From: a virus
IMG/VR virus record: IMGVR_UViG_3300005831_000012
Coordinates: 1-25,632 of that record
DNA length: 25,632 nt
Reading direction: 5' to 3' (one strand)
How positions within the stretch are numbered: position 1 is the stretch's first letter; every line of letters begins with the position of its first letter. The notes beneath the pieces are model-generated. The model saw only the letters and a program-made list of their open reading frames with translations. It was not told where the DNA came from and made no database searches. This document shows, in pieces, positions 1-7,468 of this stretch. The translations under genes were made by a program, and so were the position numbers.

Positions 1-1
1 A

Positions 2-166
2 GTATATGAAGAATATATTAATACACCAATAGTACCAGAACAGAAGATATATCCATACACGGTGGGGGAATCTGTTAAACACCCAAAATTAAAATTAAAG
101 TCTAATAAGAAGTTGTTAAAAATAACTTACAGAAAAATTAAAATTTCAAATAAACATTTAAATTAG
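2..166 (+). CDS. C-terminal end of an upstream gene (partial, unknown)
   Basis: An open frame enters from the left edge and ends at TAG 164-166, giving the last 54 residues of a protein that starts outside the window. The visible part is rich in lysine, isoleucine and asparagine, with a basic tail (KLKLKSNKKLLKITYRKIK). It has no methionine that could serve as a start. The next gene follows after 20 bases in the same direction, so this is probably the preceding member of the same transcription unit. I do not recognise it, and a chance open frame of this length cannot be excluded. Confidence 0.45.
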   Translation, partial: VYEEYINTPIVPEQKIYPYTVGESVKHPKLKLKSNKKLLKITYRKIKISNKHLN

Positions 167-186
167 TAATTATAAAAGATTAAAAG

Positions 187-534
187 ATGAAAAAGATGAA
201 TTCATTTGTAAAACAGTTTGTAGCAGCAGTAAAAGGTGATGATGTGGAAGTACAGGCACAAAAAGCTTGGCGTAGTGCTGAATCAGCATTAAAAGTTCAA
301 ATAGCAGCAAGAGAGGGTGATACCATTGCTATTGAAGATTCTGTATCTCAAGCTAAAGAAGATTTGGCAAATTGTCGTATTAATAATGGTAAACCTATTC
401 AAGATAGGGAGTATTACATTGATATGCTAATTGAGGCCAAAAATAATCTCACATACGCAGAAGAAACGTTAGATGCCCATTTAGAAGAATTGAATTTCTT
501 AAGGAATGAGTACAAAGCTTTAAACGAAGAATAA
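187..534 (+). CDS. Small helical protein of unknown function
   Basis: This 115-residue protein is predicted to be almost entirely helical. Charged and small residues alternate (AQKAWRSAESALKVQIAAREG) and the second half is rich in leucine, glutamate and asparagine (residues about 78-110), as in a coiled coil. There is no signal peptide, membrane segment or catalytic motif. The start follows an A-rich stretch, the usual ribosome-entry context here. It lies upstream of a possible OB-fold protein and the DNA polymerase, so an accessory replication role is possible but unproven. I do not recognise the family. Confidence 0.7.
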   Translation: MKKMNSFVKQFVAAVKGDDVEVQAQKAWRSAESALKVQIAAREGDTIAIEDSVSQAKEDLANCRINNGKPIQDREYYIDMLIEAKNNLTYAEETLDAHLEELNFLRNEYKALNEE

Positions 535-604
535 GTTAGTATTATACTTTTTAAAGGAAATACATTAAATAAATAATTTCATTAATAATTAAAATTTTTA
601 AATC

Positions 605-1027
605 ATGAGTAAAGTTAAAATTATCGCACATCCTGAAACAGGTAAATTGTTTACAGCAACTTCAAAAGAAAGTTGGGTTAAATGTCAAGTTCAATCAGAG
701 GAACTGGTAGTATCAAACGGAATCATTACAAAACAAAAGAGAGTGGCATTTCCATTAATTAGCAGTGACGCAGCAGAAATGATGGCGGGCCTGAAATCGG
801 GAAGTGTATTTCCTTTAGAAGGTAAGATTACACGTAAAATAACTTCAGAACCTCAGTACGATGGCCATAAAGCTGTTGTAAATCCAAGTACAGGCGAAGA
901 AATGAATTATTACCAAAGTTACAATTTCACAACAAATCTTACTGAGCAGGATATTGATGAAAGGGTGGCTGAAGTAGTAGCGAAGAAAGAGATGGCCCCA
1001 AATAGGGAATTTGAACGCGAAGTATAA
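605..1027 (+). CDS. Conserved phage protein, possibly OB-fold nucleic-acid binding
   Basis: This 140-residue soluble protein alternates short hydrophobic and polar stretches, as in a beta-barrel (KVKIIAHPETGKLF, SWVKCQVQSEELVV, SVFPLEGKITRKI). It ends in a charged helical tail (residues about 112-140). The pattern and the position directly before the DNA polymerase suggest an OB-fold single-stranded DNA-binding or polymerase accessory protein. No diagnostic motif proves this. A strong terminator follows 17 bases after the stop, so this gene closes a transcript. The OB-fold call is inference and the gene call itself is solid. Confidence 0.75.
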   Translation: MSKVKIIAHPETGKLFTATSKESWVKCQVQSEELVVSNGIITKQKRVAFPLISSDAAEMMAGLKSGSVFPLEGKITRKITSEPQYDGHKAVVNPSTGEEMNYYQSYNFTTNLTEQDIDERVAEVVAKKEMAPNREFEREV

Positions 1028-1044
1028 TCTTTGTGGTTTTAAAC

Positions 1045-1077
1045 AAAAGAGAGAGTTGAAATATACTCTCTCTTTTT
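1045..1077 (+). terminator. Rho-independent terminator
   Basis: A perfect 12-bp stem pairs 1045-1056 (aaaagagagagt) with 1065-1076 (actctctctttt) around an 8-base loop, ending in five T. It ends the transcript of the 605-1027 gene. The polymerase start codon lies only 18 bases downstream and no promoter is visible between them. Confidence 0.85.
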
Positions 1078-1095
1078 AATATTAATATATGTTCT

Positions 1096-3102
1096 ATGTT
1101 AAATATAAAGTTTTTCTCTACTCAAGGTAGGATAAATACAGAGTATCCAAATTATGTAGATATAAATATAATATTGGATTATTTTAAGGATAAAGAGTGG
1201 ATTGGAATAGATACTGAAACAACAGGATTTGACCCATATACAAACAAACTATATTCCTTACAATTAGGTGATAATGAACAACAATTTGTAGTAGATTTAA
1301 GTACAATGAATATTAGTAAGTTTAAGAACTTATTGGAAACTAAGTATTTAATATTGCAAAATGCTAAATTTGACCTAAAATTCCTCTATCATAATAATAT
1401 CTATCCTACTTTAGTATATGATACTTATTTAGCAGAAGTTAAATTGAACCAGGGTATCCAAAATGTTAGGAAGAATCTCGAAGTATTAGAACAAAGATAT
1501 TGTGATACTACATATGTACATAAAGGAGATAGAGGTTTAATACATAGAGAAGGATTCACAGATAGAGTAATAAGATATTGTGCAGGAGATGTAGTTGTAT
1601 TACATACTATCAAAGAGAAGCAATTAATTAAAGCTGTAGATTTGGGATTAGGACATGCTATTAGATTAGAAAATGCATTTGTATTAGCATTAGCATATAC
1701 AGAATATTGTGGATTATATTTGGATAAAAAATTATGGCTAAAAAAGGTTGAAAAATCTAAAGAGTTATTATTAGAATCTGAAAAAATACTAAACAATTAT
1801 ATCCTACAAAACAACCTTAATAAGTATATTGATGCTCAATTAGATTTATTCACTACAGAAAGAAGGGTCAATATTAATTGGAGTTCTGATAAACAAGTAA
1901 AACCACTATTCAAGGATTTAGGTATTAATATAAATACTTTTGAAAAAGGAATACCCAAAGAATCAGTTGAAGCTCCTGTATTATTAAAACAGGCTAAAAA
2001 CTTTCCAATAATACCATTATATCTTAACTATAAAAAGTATGATAAAGATGTAAGTACTTATGGTGTATCATTTTTAAGACATATAAATCCTGTTACTTAT
2101 AGAGTACATACAAGTTTCACACAAATTGTTGATACTGGTAGGATGGCTTCAGGGGGAAAACAAGGTAATATTGAAACTCCTAATCTACAAAATATACCCG
2201 CAGACGACACAAGAAAATGTTTTATTGCACAATATTCAGACACAGAACTAATCAATGCTGATTATTCGGGTCAAGAACAAATAGTGTTAGCTAATAAATC
2301 TAAAGATAAGGATTTAATTAAGTTCTATAATGCTAATTTAGGGGATATGCATTCTTATATTGCCTCTAAGATATATCCTGAATTATCCAATCTAAACCTG
2401 GATGATATCAAAATATATCATAAGGATAAGAGACAAATAGCTAAAGCTGCTGGATTTGCATTAAATTATGGTGGTACTGGGTTTACAGTATCCAATAATT
2501 TAGGTATATCTATAGAAGAAGGTAATCAAGTGGAAAAATCTTATTTTGAGGCATTCCCCGGATTAAAACAATACTATGATAAATGTGAAAAAGATGCTTT
2601 GGAAAAAGGATATATCCTCATTGATTCTCTAATGGGTAGTAAATATTTTATTAACAAAGAAGATTTTGAGTATTTAAAAGAGGCTGTTAGTAAATATAGT
2701 TTTGACAATATTGACAATAGGGATTACTGGGATAAGTACAAACAAGAGAAGAAATTAAAATCTGATTGGTATTTATCTGAGAAAGAACAGATGTCTCAAT
2801 ATTTTAGGCTAAAGGGTAACATTAGAAGAATGGCATTAAACTTCCCCATTCAAGGAAGTTCTGCAAGTATAACAAAATTAGCTAATGTTTATTTCTTTAG
2901 ATGGATAGTAGAAAATAATCTTCTAAATAAGGTAAAGATTGTTAATATTGTTCATGATGAAATTATGACTGAACAACATAAAGATTTATCCCCATTAGTA
3001 TTAAAAGAATTAAAAGAATGTATGGAAAGGGCTGGTAGTTACTATTGCCCAATAATTCCATTGAAAGCAGAACCAGTTATAACTCCATATTGGGGACACT
3101 AA
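1096..3102 (+). CDS. polA: DNA polymerase I (family A) with 3'-5' exonuclease
   Basis: This is the replicative polymerase of the phage (668 aa). The N-terminal DEDDy proofreading exonuclease shows motif I DTETTGFD (D39, E41), motif II NAKFDLKFL (D93) and motif III YCAGDV (Y161, D165). The polymerase domain shows motif A as DYSGQEQ (D389), a variant of DYSQIELR, motif B as RQIAKAAGFALNYG (R446, K450, Y458), and motif C as VHDE (D621, E622). The 5' nuclease domain of bacterial Pol I is absent, but a separate 5' nuclease gene lies at 12725. The length fits phage PolA enzymes. The ATG follows an AT-rich leader only 18 bases after a terminator, so expression must come from readthrough or an unrecognised promoter. 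Family assignment is secure. Confidence 0.97.
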   Translation: MLNIKFFSTQGRINTEYPNYVDINIILDYFKDKEWIGIDTETTGFDPYTNKLYSLQLGDNEQQFVVDLSTMNISKFKNLLETKYLILQNAKFDLKFLYHNNIYPTLVYDTYLAEVKLNQGIQNVRKNLEVLEQRYCDTTYVHKGDRGLIHREGFTDRVIRYCAGDVVVLHTIKEKQLIKAVDLGLGHAIRLENAFVLALAYTEYCGLYLDKKLWLKKVEKSKELLLESEKILNNYILQNNLNKYIDAQLDLFTTERRVNINWSSDKQVKPLFKDLGININTFEKGIPKESVEAPVLLKQAKNFPIIPLYLNYKKYDKDVSTYGVSFLRHINPVTYRVHTSFTQIVDTGRMASGGKQGNIETPNLQNIPADDTRKCFIAQYSDTELINADYSGQEQIVLANKSKDKDLIKFYNANLGDMHSYIASKIYPELSNLNLDDIKIYHKDKRQIAKAAGFALNYGGTGFTVSNNLGISIEEGNQVEKSYFEAFPGLKQYYDKCEKDALEKGYILIDSLMGSKYFINKEDFEYLKEAVSKYSFDNIDNRDYWDKYKQEKKLKSDWYLSEKEQMSQYFRLKGNIRRMALNFPIQGSSASITKLANVYFFRWIVENNLLNKVKIVNIVHDEIMTEQHKDLSPLVLKELKECMERAGSYYCPIIPLKAEPVITPYWGH

Positions 3103-3134
3103 AACAATAATTATCACTATTTTAAATTAATCAA

Positions 3135-3314
3135 ATGAAAATAATAAATTTTATATTAAACTTAACAGCAGCAATAGCTATATTTATTGTAGGTATTGCA
3201 TTTGTAAAATTTGTATGTGAATTCTCTGAAGTACCTAAGTGGCTCTGTTATATTGTTTATTTTGGTGCGGGTGTGGTTGTTTATCATCCTATAAAATACA
3301 TATTTAATCATTAG
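3135..3314 (+). CDS. Small two-helix membrane protein
   Basis: A 59-residue ORF lies in the gap between the polymerase and the next gene. It has two hydrophobic segments, residues about 5-27 (FILNLTAAIAIFIVGIAFV) and about 36-52 (KWLCYIVYFGAGVVVY), joined by a short acidic turn. It is therefore probably an inner-membrane hairpin protein. It ends in TAG at 3312-3314, and the next gene starts at 3318 in the same frame with only one codon (CTA) between. Function is unknown. Phage membrane hairpins of this size include holins and superinfection-exclusion proteins, but the replication context does not single either out. Confidence 0.6.
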   Translation: MKIINFILNLTAAIAIFIVGIAFVKFVCEFSEVPKWLCYIVYFGAGVVVYHPIKYIFNH

Positions 3315-3317
3315 CTA

Positions 3318-3581
3318 ATGAGTAGAAGTTTTAAGAAACCTATTATTAAAGATAAAGATAAATCTAGAAATAAAATTCTTAATAGAATAGTTAGAAGAAG
3401 ATTAAGACAAGTACTTAATACTTCTGATAATTTAGAAAACTTAGAACTTCCTAATCCTAAAACAATAGTTAATGATTATACTTATTGTGATTGGATAAAT
3501 AGCCCCCTTTGGTGGGGGATTACTAAATATTATACAAGAGAACAGTTAGAAGAAGATAAAATTAAATATAGTAGAAAATAA
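3318..3581 (+). CDS. Small basic protein of the MSRS-KK type, unknown function
   Basis: This 87-residue protein has a strongly basic N-terminal third (MSRSFKKPIIKDKDKSRNK, then RIVRRRLRQ) and an aromatic, tryptophan-rich C-terminal half (YCDWINSPLWWG). Short proteins opening with MSRS-KK and carrying an arginine-rich helix are common in tailed phages and are otherwise uncharacterised. The basic half suggests nucleic-acid binding, which is inference. It starts four bases after the TAG stop of the membrane-protein ORF and shares its frame. Confidence 0.7.
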   Translation: MSRSFKKPIIKDKDKSRNKILNRIVRRRLRQVLNTSDNLENLELPNPKTIVNDYTYCDWINSPLWWGITKYYTREQLEEDKIKYSRK

Positions 3582-3601
3582 TCATCAAAAACTAAATAAT
3601 T

Positions 3602-3799
3602 ATGTACACACAAAAACAATCAATTGAACGTATTGTAGAAAATCTACAAAGTAAATTTATATTAACAGACTTTGAAGCGTTACAAATAGCTACAAAAGCA
3701 CAATTTAATAGTTTATTTGATTTAGCCTTCTTGGTATCTGGAGATGGACCATCAGCATTAGAAGCAATGCTATTCAACCAGGAGCAGGAACAGATATAA
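3602..3799 (+). CDS. Small acidic protein, unknown function
   Basis: This 65-residue, mostly helical and acidic protein (ERIVENLQSKF, DFEALQIATKAQFNSLFDLAF) ends in a glutamate/glutamine-rich tail. It has no membrane segment or recognised motif. The start sits behind an A-rich leader, and the SF2 helicase gene begins 22 bases after its stop, which suggests co-transcription. I do not recognise it. Confidence 0.65.
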   Translation: MYTQKQSIERIVENLQSKFILTDFEALQIATKAQFNSLFDLAFLVSGDGPSALEAMLFNQEQEQI

Positions 3800-3821
3800 A
3801 ATTAATTGATGTTCTAAGTAA

Positions 3822-4988
3822 ATGACATCAAGAGATAAAATACAACAACAGTTTGTAGATTTATGGACTAGTAAGAATTGTCACTTAGGATTAGCAGCTA
3901 TTACTGGATTTGGTAAAACAAGAGTGTCAATTATGTGTGCTCTACAAAGTAATGCTGTTAAAACTACGGTGATAGTTCCAACTAAGGATTTAAAACAACA
4001 ATGGTTGTCAACCCTATCAGAATGGAAAGTGCCTAATCATGAAGTTTATATAGTAAATACTGCCGCTAAGTCTCACCTTAATACAGATTTTCTTATTATT
4101 GATGAGGCACATACTTCTGGTATGGCAGACTGGTTCCAATTAAGTTGGACTAATGCTAAATTCAGTAAACTATTGTGGTTGTCGGCAACTCCGGAACGTA
4201 AAGATAATAAACATCAAAAGTTATTTCAAATTGCCCCTAAAGGTATGGCTATAACATTTGAACAGGCATTATCTGAAGGTTGGATAGCTAACTATGATAT
4301 GTTTAATGTAAGTATTAATCTTACAACTGCTGAATCAGTTATACATGATAGGATTGAGTATGACTTGGAAAAGTTGTACTTAAGAATGCATTATCATAAA
4401 CCCAAAGTTGTAGATATCAGTTATATTAAAAAGAATGCTTTTGAGCTTGCAGGTGAGTTTTTGGGAAGTGGTGATTGGAAGAAAAGGGTAATAGGTAAAG
4501 ATTACTATAAACTTATTGGAGAAAGAAGATTCTTACTGTATAATGCAGAAGAGAAGCTAACAAGAACTGTTAAGTATATTATTAATCATCCGGAAGAAAA
4601 GGTACTAGTATTTAGTCAATCACAGGAATTTGCAGACAGATTACAATATATATTGGGGGACATCTGTGTTACCATCCATTCAGGATTAAAAGATAAGGAC
4701 AGAGAACTTAATTTGAAAAAGTTTAGAGACAAAAGAACTAAAATAAGAGTTATAAGTTCTATTAAAGCCTTAAACGAAGGTATAGATTTGCCAGAATTAA
4801 CAACAGGTATATGTGCTTCAGGTACAAGTTCTAAAAAAGATGCTGTTCAAATGCTTGGTAGAGTAACAAGATTAAATGGGGATAAACACGCTAAGTTTTT
4901 TAACCTGTATTGTAAAGGAACGCAGGATTTGTATTGGTTAAACAACAGACAATATAGCTTAGATAAAAACAAAATAAAATGGATATAA
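3822..4988 (+). CDS. Superfamily 2 DNA helicase (DEAH type)
   Basis: This 388-residue ATP-dependent nucleic-acid translocase has both RecA-like domains. Motif I is GFGKT (residues 29-33), motif II is DEAH (94-97), motif III is SAT (121-123) and motif VI is QMLGRVTR (343-350). The sequence between DEAH and the second domain is compact. The layout resembles phage UvsW-like or Ssl2-type helicases that remodel branched or R-loop DNA during replication and recombination. Its place near PolA supports a replication or repair role. The length is typical of a minimal SF2 core without accessory nuclease domains. The exact substrate cannot be read from the sequence. Confidence 0.93.
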   Translation: MTSRDKIQQQFVDLWTSKNCHLGLAAITGFGKTRVSIMCALQSNAVKTTVIVPTKDLKQQWLSTLSEWKVPNHEVYIVNTAAKSHLNTDFLIIDEAHTSGMADWFQLSWTNAKFSKLLWLSATPERKDNKHQKLFQIAPKGMAITFEQALSEGWIANYDMFNVSINLTTAESVIHDRIEYDLEKLYLRMHYHKPKVVDISYIKKNAFELAGEFLGSGDWKKRVIGKDYYKLIGERRFLLYNAEEKLTRTVKYIINHPEEKVLVFSQSQEFADRLQYILGDICVTIHSGLKDKDRELNLKKFRDKRTKIRVISSIKALNEGIDLPELTTGICASGTSSKKDAVQMLGRVTRLNGDKHAKFFNLYCKGTQDLYWLNNRQYSLDKNKIKWI

Positions 4989-5029
4989 AGAATCAATTTG
5001 TAACATACGAAATAGCATTAAAAACTTAA
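4979..5029 (+). pseudogene. Broken 5' remnant of a small phage gene
   Basis: An ATG inside the end of the helicase gene opens a 16-residue frame, MDIKNQFVTYEIALKT, and then stops. From memory, QFVTYE-AL followed by KLKELGF is the usual opening of a small protein common in Bacteroidota phages. Here the frame breaks just where that continuation should come, and the next bases read LKE then a stop in a shifted frame. This looks like a decayed copy cut down to its start. It could also be a very short real peptide. The family link is recall, not a search result. Confidence 0.4.
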
Positions 5030-5063
5030 AAGAATAAACAAAAAAACTTGTAATAAAATTCAA

Positions 5064-5375
5064 ATGGAAATATTTAAAGAACTAAAAAAGTTAGGATATA
5101 AACATTATGTAGACCTAACAATAGAGGAATTAGATTTACTACCTATTAATGATATTAAAAAGAAAATTGAATATTCTTTAGTTATTGATTGGTTTAGGAA
5201 AAAGTATAGTTTACATATTACAATTACCTCTCAATCACAAGAATCTTGGCAGTGGCATATACAATTTCCTCATGACTCGCTAAATAAATTATGGGAAGAA
5301 GATTTTTATGATTTTGAAGAAGCAAGAGAACAAGCAATTTTAAAAGCAATAGAATTATGTCAGAAAATGAATTAA
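5064..5375 (+). CDS. Hypothetical protein
   Basis: This 103-residue protein has a helical N-terminus (EIFKELKKLGYKHY), a central beta segment with aromatics (YSLHITITSQSQESWQWHIQF) and a C-terminal helix (FEEAREQAILKAIELC). That alpha-beta-alpha outline is seen in many small Bacteroides-phage proteins where YDFEEAREQAI-KAIE forms the end. Its 3' end overlaps the next small gene by 19 bases. There is no catalytic motif and the function is unknown. Confidence 0.72.
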   Translation: MEIFKELKKLGYKHYVDLTIEELDLLPINDIKKKIEYSLVIDWFRKKYSLHITITSQSQESWQWHIQFPHDSLNKLWEEDFYDFEEAREQAILKAIELCQKMN

Positions 5376-5518
5376 TTGAATATGCTATTAGTCAATTTAA
5401 AGTAATAGTAGAGCGAGCACGTAAATTATCTATTGGAAATGTTTCACATAATTCTAAGCATATAGAAGGACATACCCAAAGATGTTATGAATTTCTAGAA
5501 CAACATAGAAAAAATTAA
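5357..5518 (+). CDS. Very small hypothetical protein
   Basis: A 53-residue ORF fills the gap between two larger ORFs, overlapping the upstream gene by 19 bases and ending two bases before the next start. The product is charged and helical, with three histidines in the middle (HNSKHIEGHTQRCYEF). The tight fit to its neighbours supports a real gene. Function is unknown. Confidence 0.6.
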   Translation: MSENELIEYAISQFKVIVERARKLSIGNVSHNSKHIEGHTQRCYEFLEQHRKN

Positions 5519-5520
5519 TT

Positions 5521-5760
5521 ATGTCAGAAAGAAAAATAAATTTAGAGAGAATCCTTAATAAACATCTTGCTAATAAAATAATATTAGAAGTTGATTGGGA
5601 TGATATGAGTTTAATTAAAAATGCAATGAAAGAAGCCTGTCGTCAAACTCTTGAATTAGCTACTGAAAATGCTACATATAACAGAAGTGTTCTTGAAAAT
5701 TTAAACTATGTGCAAATTGATAAACAATCAATCTTAAATACTATTAATCAAATAGAATGA
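5521..5760 (+). CDS. Small conserved helical protein, unknown function
   Basis: This 79-residue helical protein carries the pattern IKNAMKEACRQTLELA and a C-terminal VQIDKQSILNTINQI. It resembles a short family seen repeatedly in Bacteroides phages, in which KEACRQTLELA and DKQSIL recur. No biochemical role is known to me. It overlaps the next gene by four bases (ATGA), a sign of translational coupling. Confidence 0.72.
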   Translation: MSERKINLERILNKHLANKIILEVDWDDMSLIKNAMKEACRQTLELATENATYNRSVLENLNYVQIDKQSILNTINQIE

Positions 5761-6092
5761 AACAAGAATTAGTACAATTAGCTAAAGATAAAGGGTTTAT
5801 TGCAACATTTGTTCACGATAAACCTTTTATCTATTCTTCTAAAGAACCTTTAAGATGGTTATTTTGGATGACTGAGTTACAGAAATGGTTGAGAGATGTT
5901 CATAAAATACATATTGTTATAGATAAAGTATGTAATCTTGATTTCAGCATAACTTATTGGAATTTTGAGATTTGTTATACAAACAACGAAGATGTAGGTT
6001 TAATACTTAGTGGGTATTGTGGTTTTAAAGAAGCATTAGAAGCTGGATTATTTGAATCACTTAAACTAATAAAAGATGAACATAACATTTAA
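5757..6092 (+). CDS. Conserved small phage protein, unknown function
   Basis: This 111-residue protein has the central pattern WLFWMTELQKWLRDVHKIH and a C-terminal helix GFKEALEAGLFESLKLI. From memory this layout (a tryptophan-rich ELQKWLR helix, a beta hairpin, then an EALE-GL-EALKLI helix) recurs in small proteins of Bacteroidota phages and prophages. No enzymatic motif is seen. It is coupled to both neighbours, by a four-base overlap upstream and a 17-base overlap downstream. Confidence 0.75.
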   Translation: MKQELVQLAKDKGFIATFVHDKPFIYSSKEPLRWLFWMTELQKWLRDVHKIHIVIDKVCNLDFSITYWNFEICYTNNEDVGLILSGYCGFKEALEAGLFESLKLIKDEHNI

Positions 6093-6237
6093 AAGTTATT
6101 GGAAAACTAAAAGTTTTGTGTTAATTCAAGCTCAACTTCTACATATTCATAATTCAAGTGGATATAGAAATGTAATTTATTTAGGATTATTAAACTTTAA
6201 TCTAATTATATCTTTTAAAGCTATTAAGTATGAATAA
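6076..6237 (+). CDS. Very small hypothetical protein
   Basis: A 53-residue ORF begins inside the end of the preceding gene and overlaps the following start by eight bases. The product is basic at its N-terminus (MNITFKSYWKTKSF) and hydrophobic later (VIYLGLLNFNLIISF), which could be a buried strand pair or a single weak membrane segment. It bridges an otherwise empty stretch exactly, which supports a gene. Function is unknown. Confidence 0.55.
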   Translation: MNITFKSYWKTKSFVLIQAQLLHIHNSSGYRNVIYLGLLNFNLIISFKAIKYE

Positions 6238-6424
6238 AATAACTGTTCAACAAATAGTACAAGAGGCAATTAAAGAAAAGCCTCGTAGTGTTAATCAAAT
6301 GCATAAAATTATTAAGAACAACCAACCTGATAGCAATATTAGTGTTAAACAGTTAAATAATTTTTTATATGCAGAATATAGTGAGGATTTTGAAAGATGT
6401 CAAAGAATAAAAGAATTTTATTAA
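6230..6424 (+). CDS. Small hypothetical protein
   Basis: This 64-residue basic, helical protein (TVQQIVQEAIKEKPRSVNQMHKIIKNN) has the spacing of a possible helix-turn-helix across residues about 17-50 (SVNQMHKIIKNNQPDSNISVKQLNNFLY), so weak DNA binding is conceivable. It overlaps its upstream neighbour by eight bases and its downstream neighbour by 28. I do not recognise the family. Confidence 0.6.
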   Translation: MNKITVQQIVQEAIKEKPRSVNQMHKIIKNNQPDSNISVKQLNNFLYAEYSEDFERCQRIKEFY

Positions 6425-6711
6425 GTCTTAAGGAATTGATTCCTGATAAGATAAATTTTGTAGTGGATTATCTGGTAAGAGAATCTATAAAAGTAGAAGG
6501 TGATTTTATAACATATAAGTTAGTAGGAAATCAAGAATTTAGAGTTAAACTTAAACATCCCATATCCTTTACTTGTTTAGTAAACTCCAGATTTCCAGGT
6601 AGCTGTCCACCTCCAAATTATATAGAGGTTTTAAATAAGAGTGGTACAACTATCTTAGGATGGAATATTAACAATAAATTGAGTATAGGAGACATAATTA
6701 CTTTAAGATAA
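6397..6711 (+). CDS. Hypothetical protein, mostly beta
   Basis: This 104-residue protein opens with a short basic segment (MSKNKRILLSLKELI) and continues as alternating strands (FVVDYLVRESIKVEGDFITYKLV, EFRVKLKHPISFTCLV). It includes a CPPP turn (SCPPPNYIEVL). No metal-binding or catalytic arrangement is visible. The start overlaps the previous gene by 28 bases in another frame. The next gene follows after five bases. Function is unknown. Confidence 0.7.
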   Translation: MSKNKRILLSLKELIPDKINFVVDYLVRESIKVEGDFITYKLVGNQEFRVKLKHPISFTCLVNSRFPGSCPPPNYIEVLNKSGTTILGWNINNKLSIGDIITLR

Positions 6712-6716
6712 TAAAT

Positions 6717-7205
6717 ATGGAATTTACAATTAAAGAATTTAAAGAATTTGGGTTAAGTCCTGGAGCTTACATATATTTATATGGTATAGTAACTAATGAT
6801 GAGGATATATTATTAAATAGAACTATCTATATTATTTCTGAACTTCAAGAAAATGGTTATATAAAAGCAGTAGATTCTGACTTAAACTTTGTCCTGAGAC
6901 AAAAGACTATAGGCCTACAAAATAAACTTAATCCAGAAACTCAATTTGAACAGTTTTGGGATAAATATCATGAAGTAACAGGATTAAGGAAGAGTGATAA
7001 GGATGCTGCTGAGAAGTACTGGAAAAAACTAAAGAAGAATGAGAAACAAAAAGCCTTTGAGAACATATCAAATTATTATGATAGTTTGCCTATTTATTCT
7101 ACTGGCAAACCTGTTAAGAAAGCTCGCACTTATTTAGGAGATAAGAATTTTAATGATGAATTTGAAGTTATACAAACTAAGAATAGTTTAAATAAGATGA
7201 TATGA
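6717..7205 (+). CDS. Winged-helix/DnaT-like replication protein (probable)
   Basis: This 162-residue protein has two parts. Residues about 1-65 look like a winged helix-turn-helix (LSPGAYIYLYGIV, then TIYIISELQENGYIKAV). Residues about 76-150 carry FEQFWDKYHEVTG, then AEKYWKKLKKNEKQKAFENI, and end in KKARTYLGDKNFNDEF. That C-terminal pattern is the one seen at the end of phage replication initiators and helicase-loader (DnaT-like) proteins. The gene lies two genes upstream of the DnaB-like ATPase, as expected for a loader or replisome organiser. The assignment rests on pattern and context, not a catalytic motif. Confidence 0.68.
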   Translation: MEFTIKEFKEFGLSPGAYIYLYGIVTNDEDILLNRTIYIISELQENGYIKAVDSDLNFVLRQKTIGLQNKLNPETQFEQFWDKYHEVTGLRKSDKDAAEKYWKKLKKNEKQKAFENISNYYDSLPIYSTGKPVKKARTYLGDKNFNDEFEVIQTKNSLNKMI

Positions 7206-7468
7206 AATTAAGTCAATGTTTAGAGATTATATTGGAGAATATTAATACAATAAAAAAAATAAAAGGAGGGTTATGTCATTTATCATTGCGCTTTATTGAG
7301 GACTTTTATGATGAGTATGAGACAAGTATGTACATTAATCACAATAAGCCTTTTACACTATATTCTCATCGTACTAAATCACTTTATTGGTGGAAACCTG
7401 GTAAAGTTGGCCCAAGAAGGAGATGGCTAAAAAAGCATATTAAGAAGCTTCAAGAGAAAGGATTATAA
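7202..7468 (+). CDS. Small conserved phage protein, unknown function
   Basis: This 88-residue protein has a central GLCHLSLRFIEDFYDEYETS segment and a basic aromatic end (YWWKPGKVGPRRRWLKKHIKKL). The combination GLC-L, then YWW-PG, then PRR-WLKKHI recurs, as I recall, in small proteins of Bacteroides phages with no known role. The basic tail suggests nucleic-acid contact. It overlaps the previous gene by four bases and the DnaB-like gene by one base (TAATG), so it is translated with the replication core. Confidence 0.72.
   Translation: MKLSQCLEIILENINTIKKIKGGLCHLSLRFIEDFYDEYETSMYINHNKPFTLYSHRTKSLYWWKPGKVGPRRRWLKKHIKKLQEKGL

Noticed and set aside
1425-1796. Minus-strand open frame of 123 codons inside the polymerase gene
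   Set aside because: It lies fully inside a gene with all polymerase motifs, its product is serine/threonine/asparagine-rich without motifs, and no other minus-strand gene exists here.
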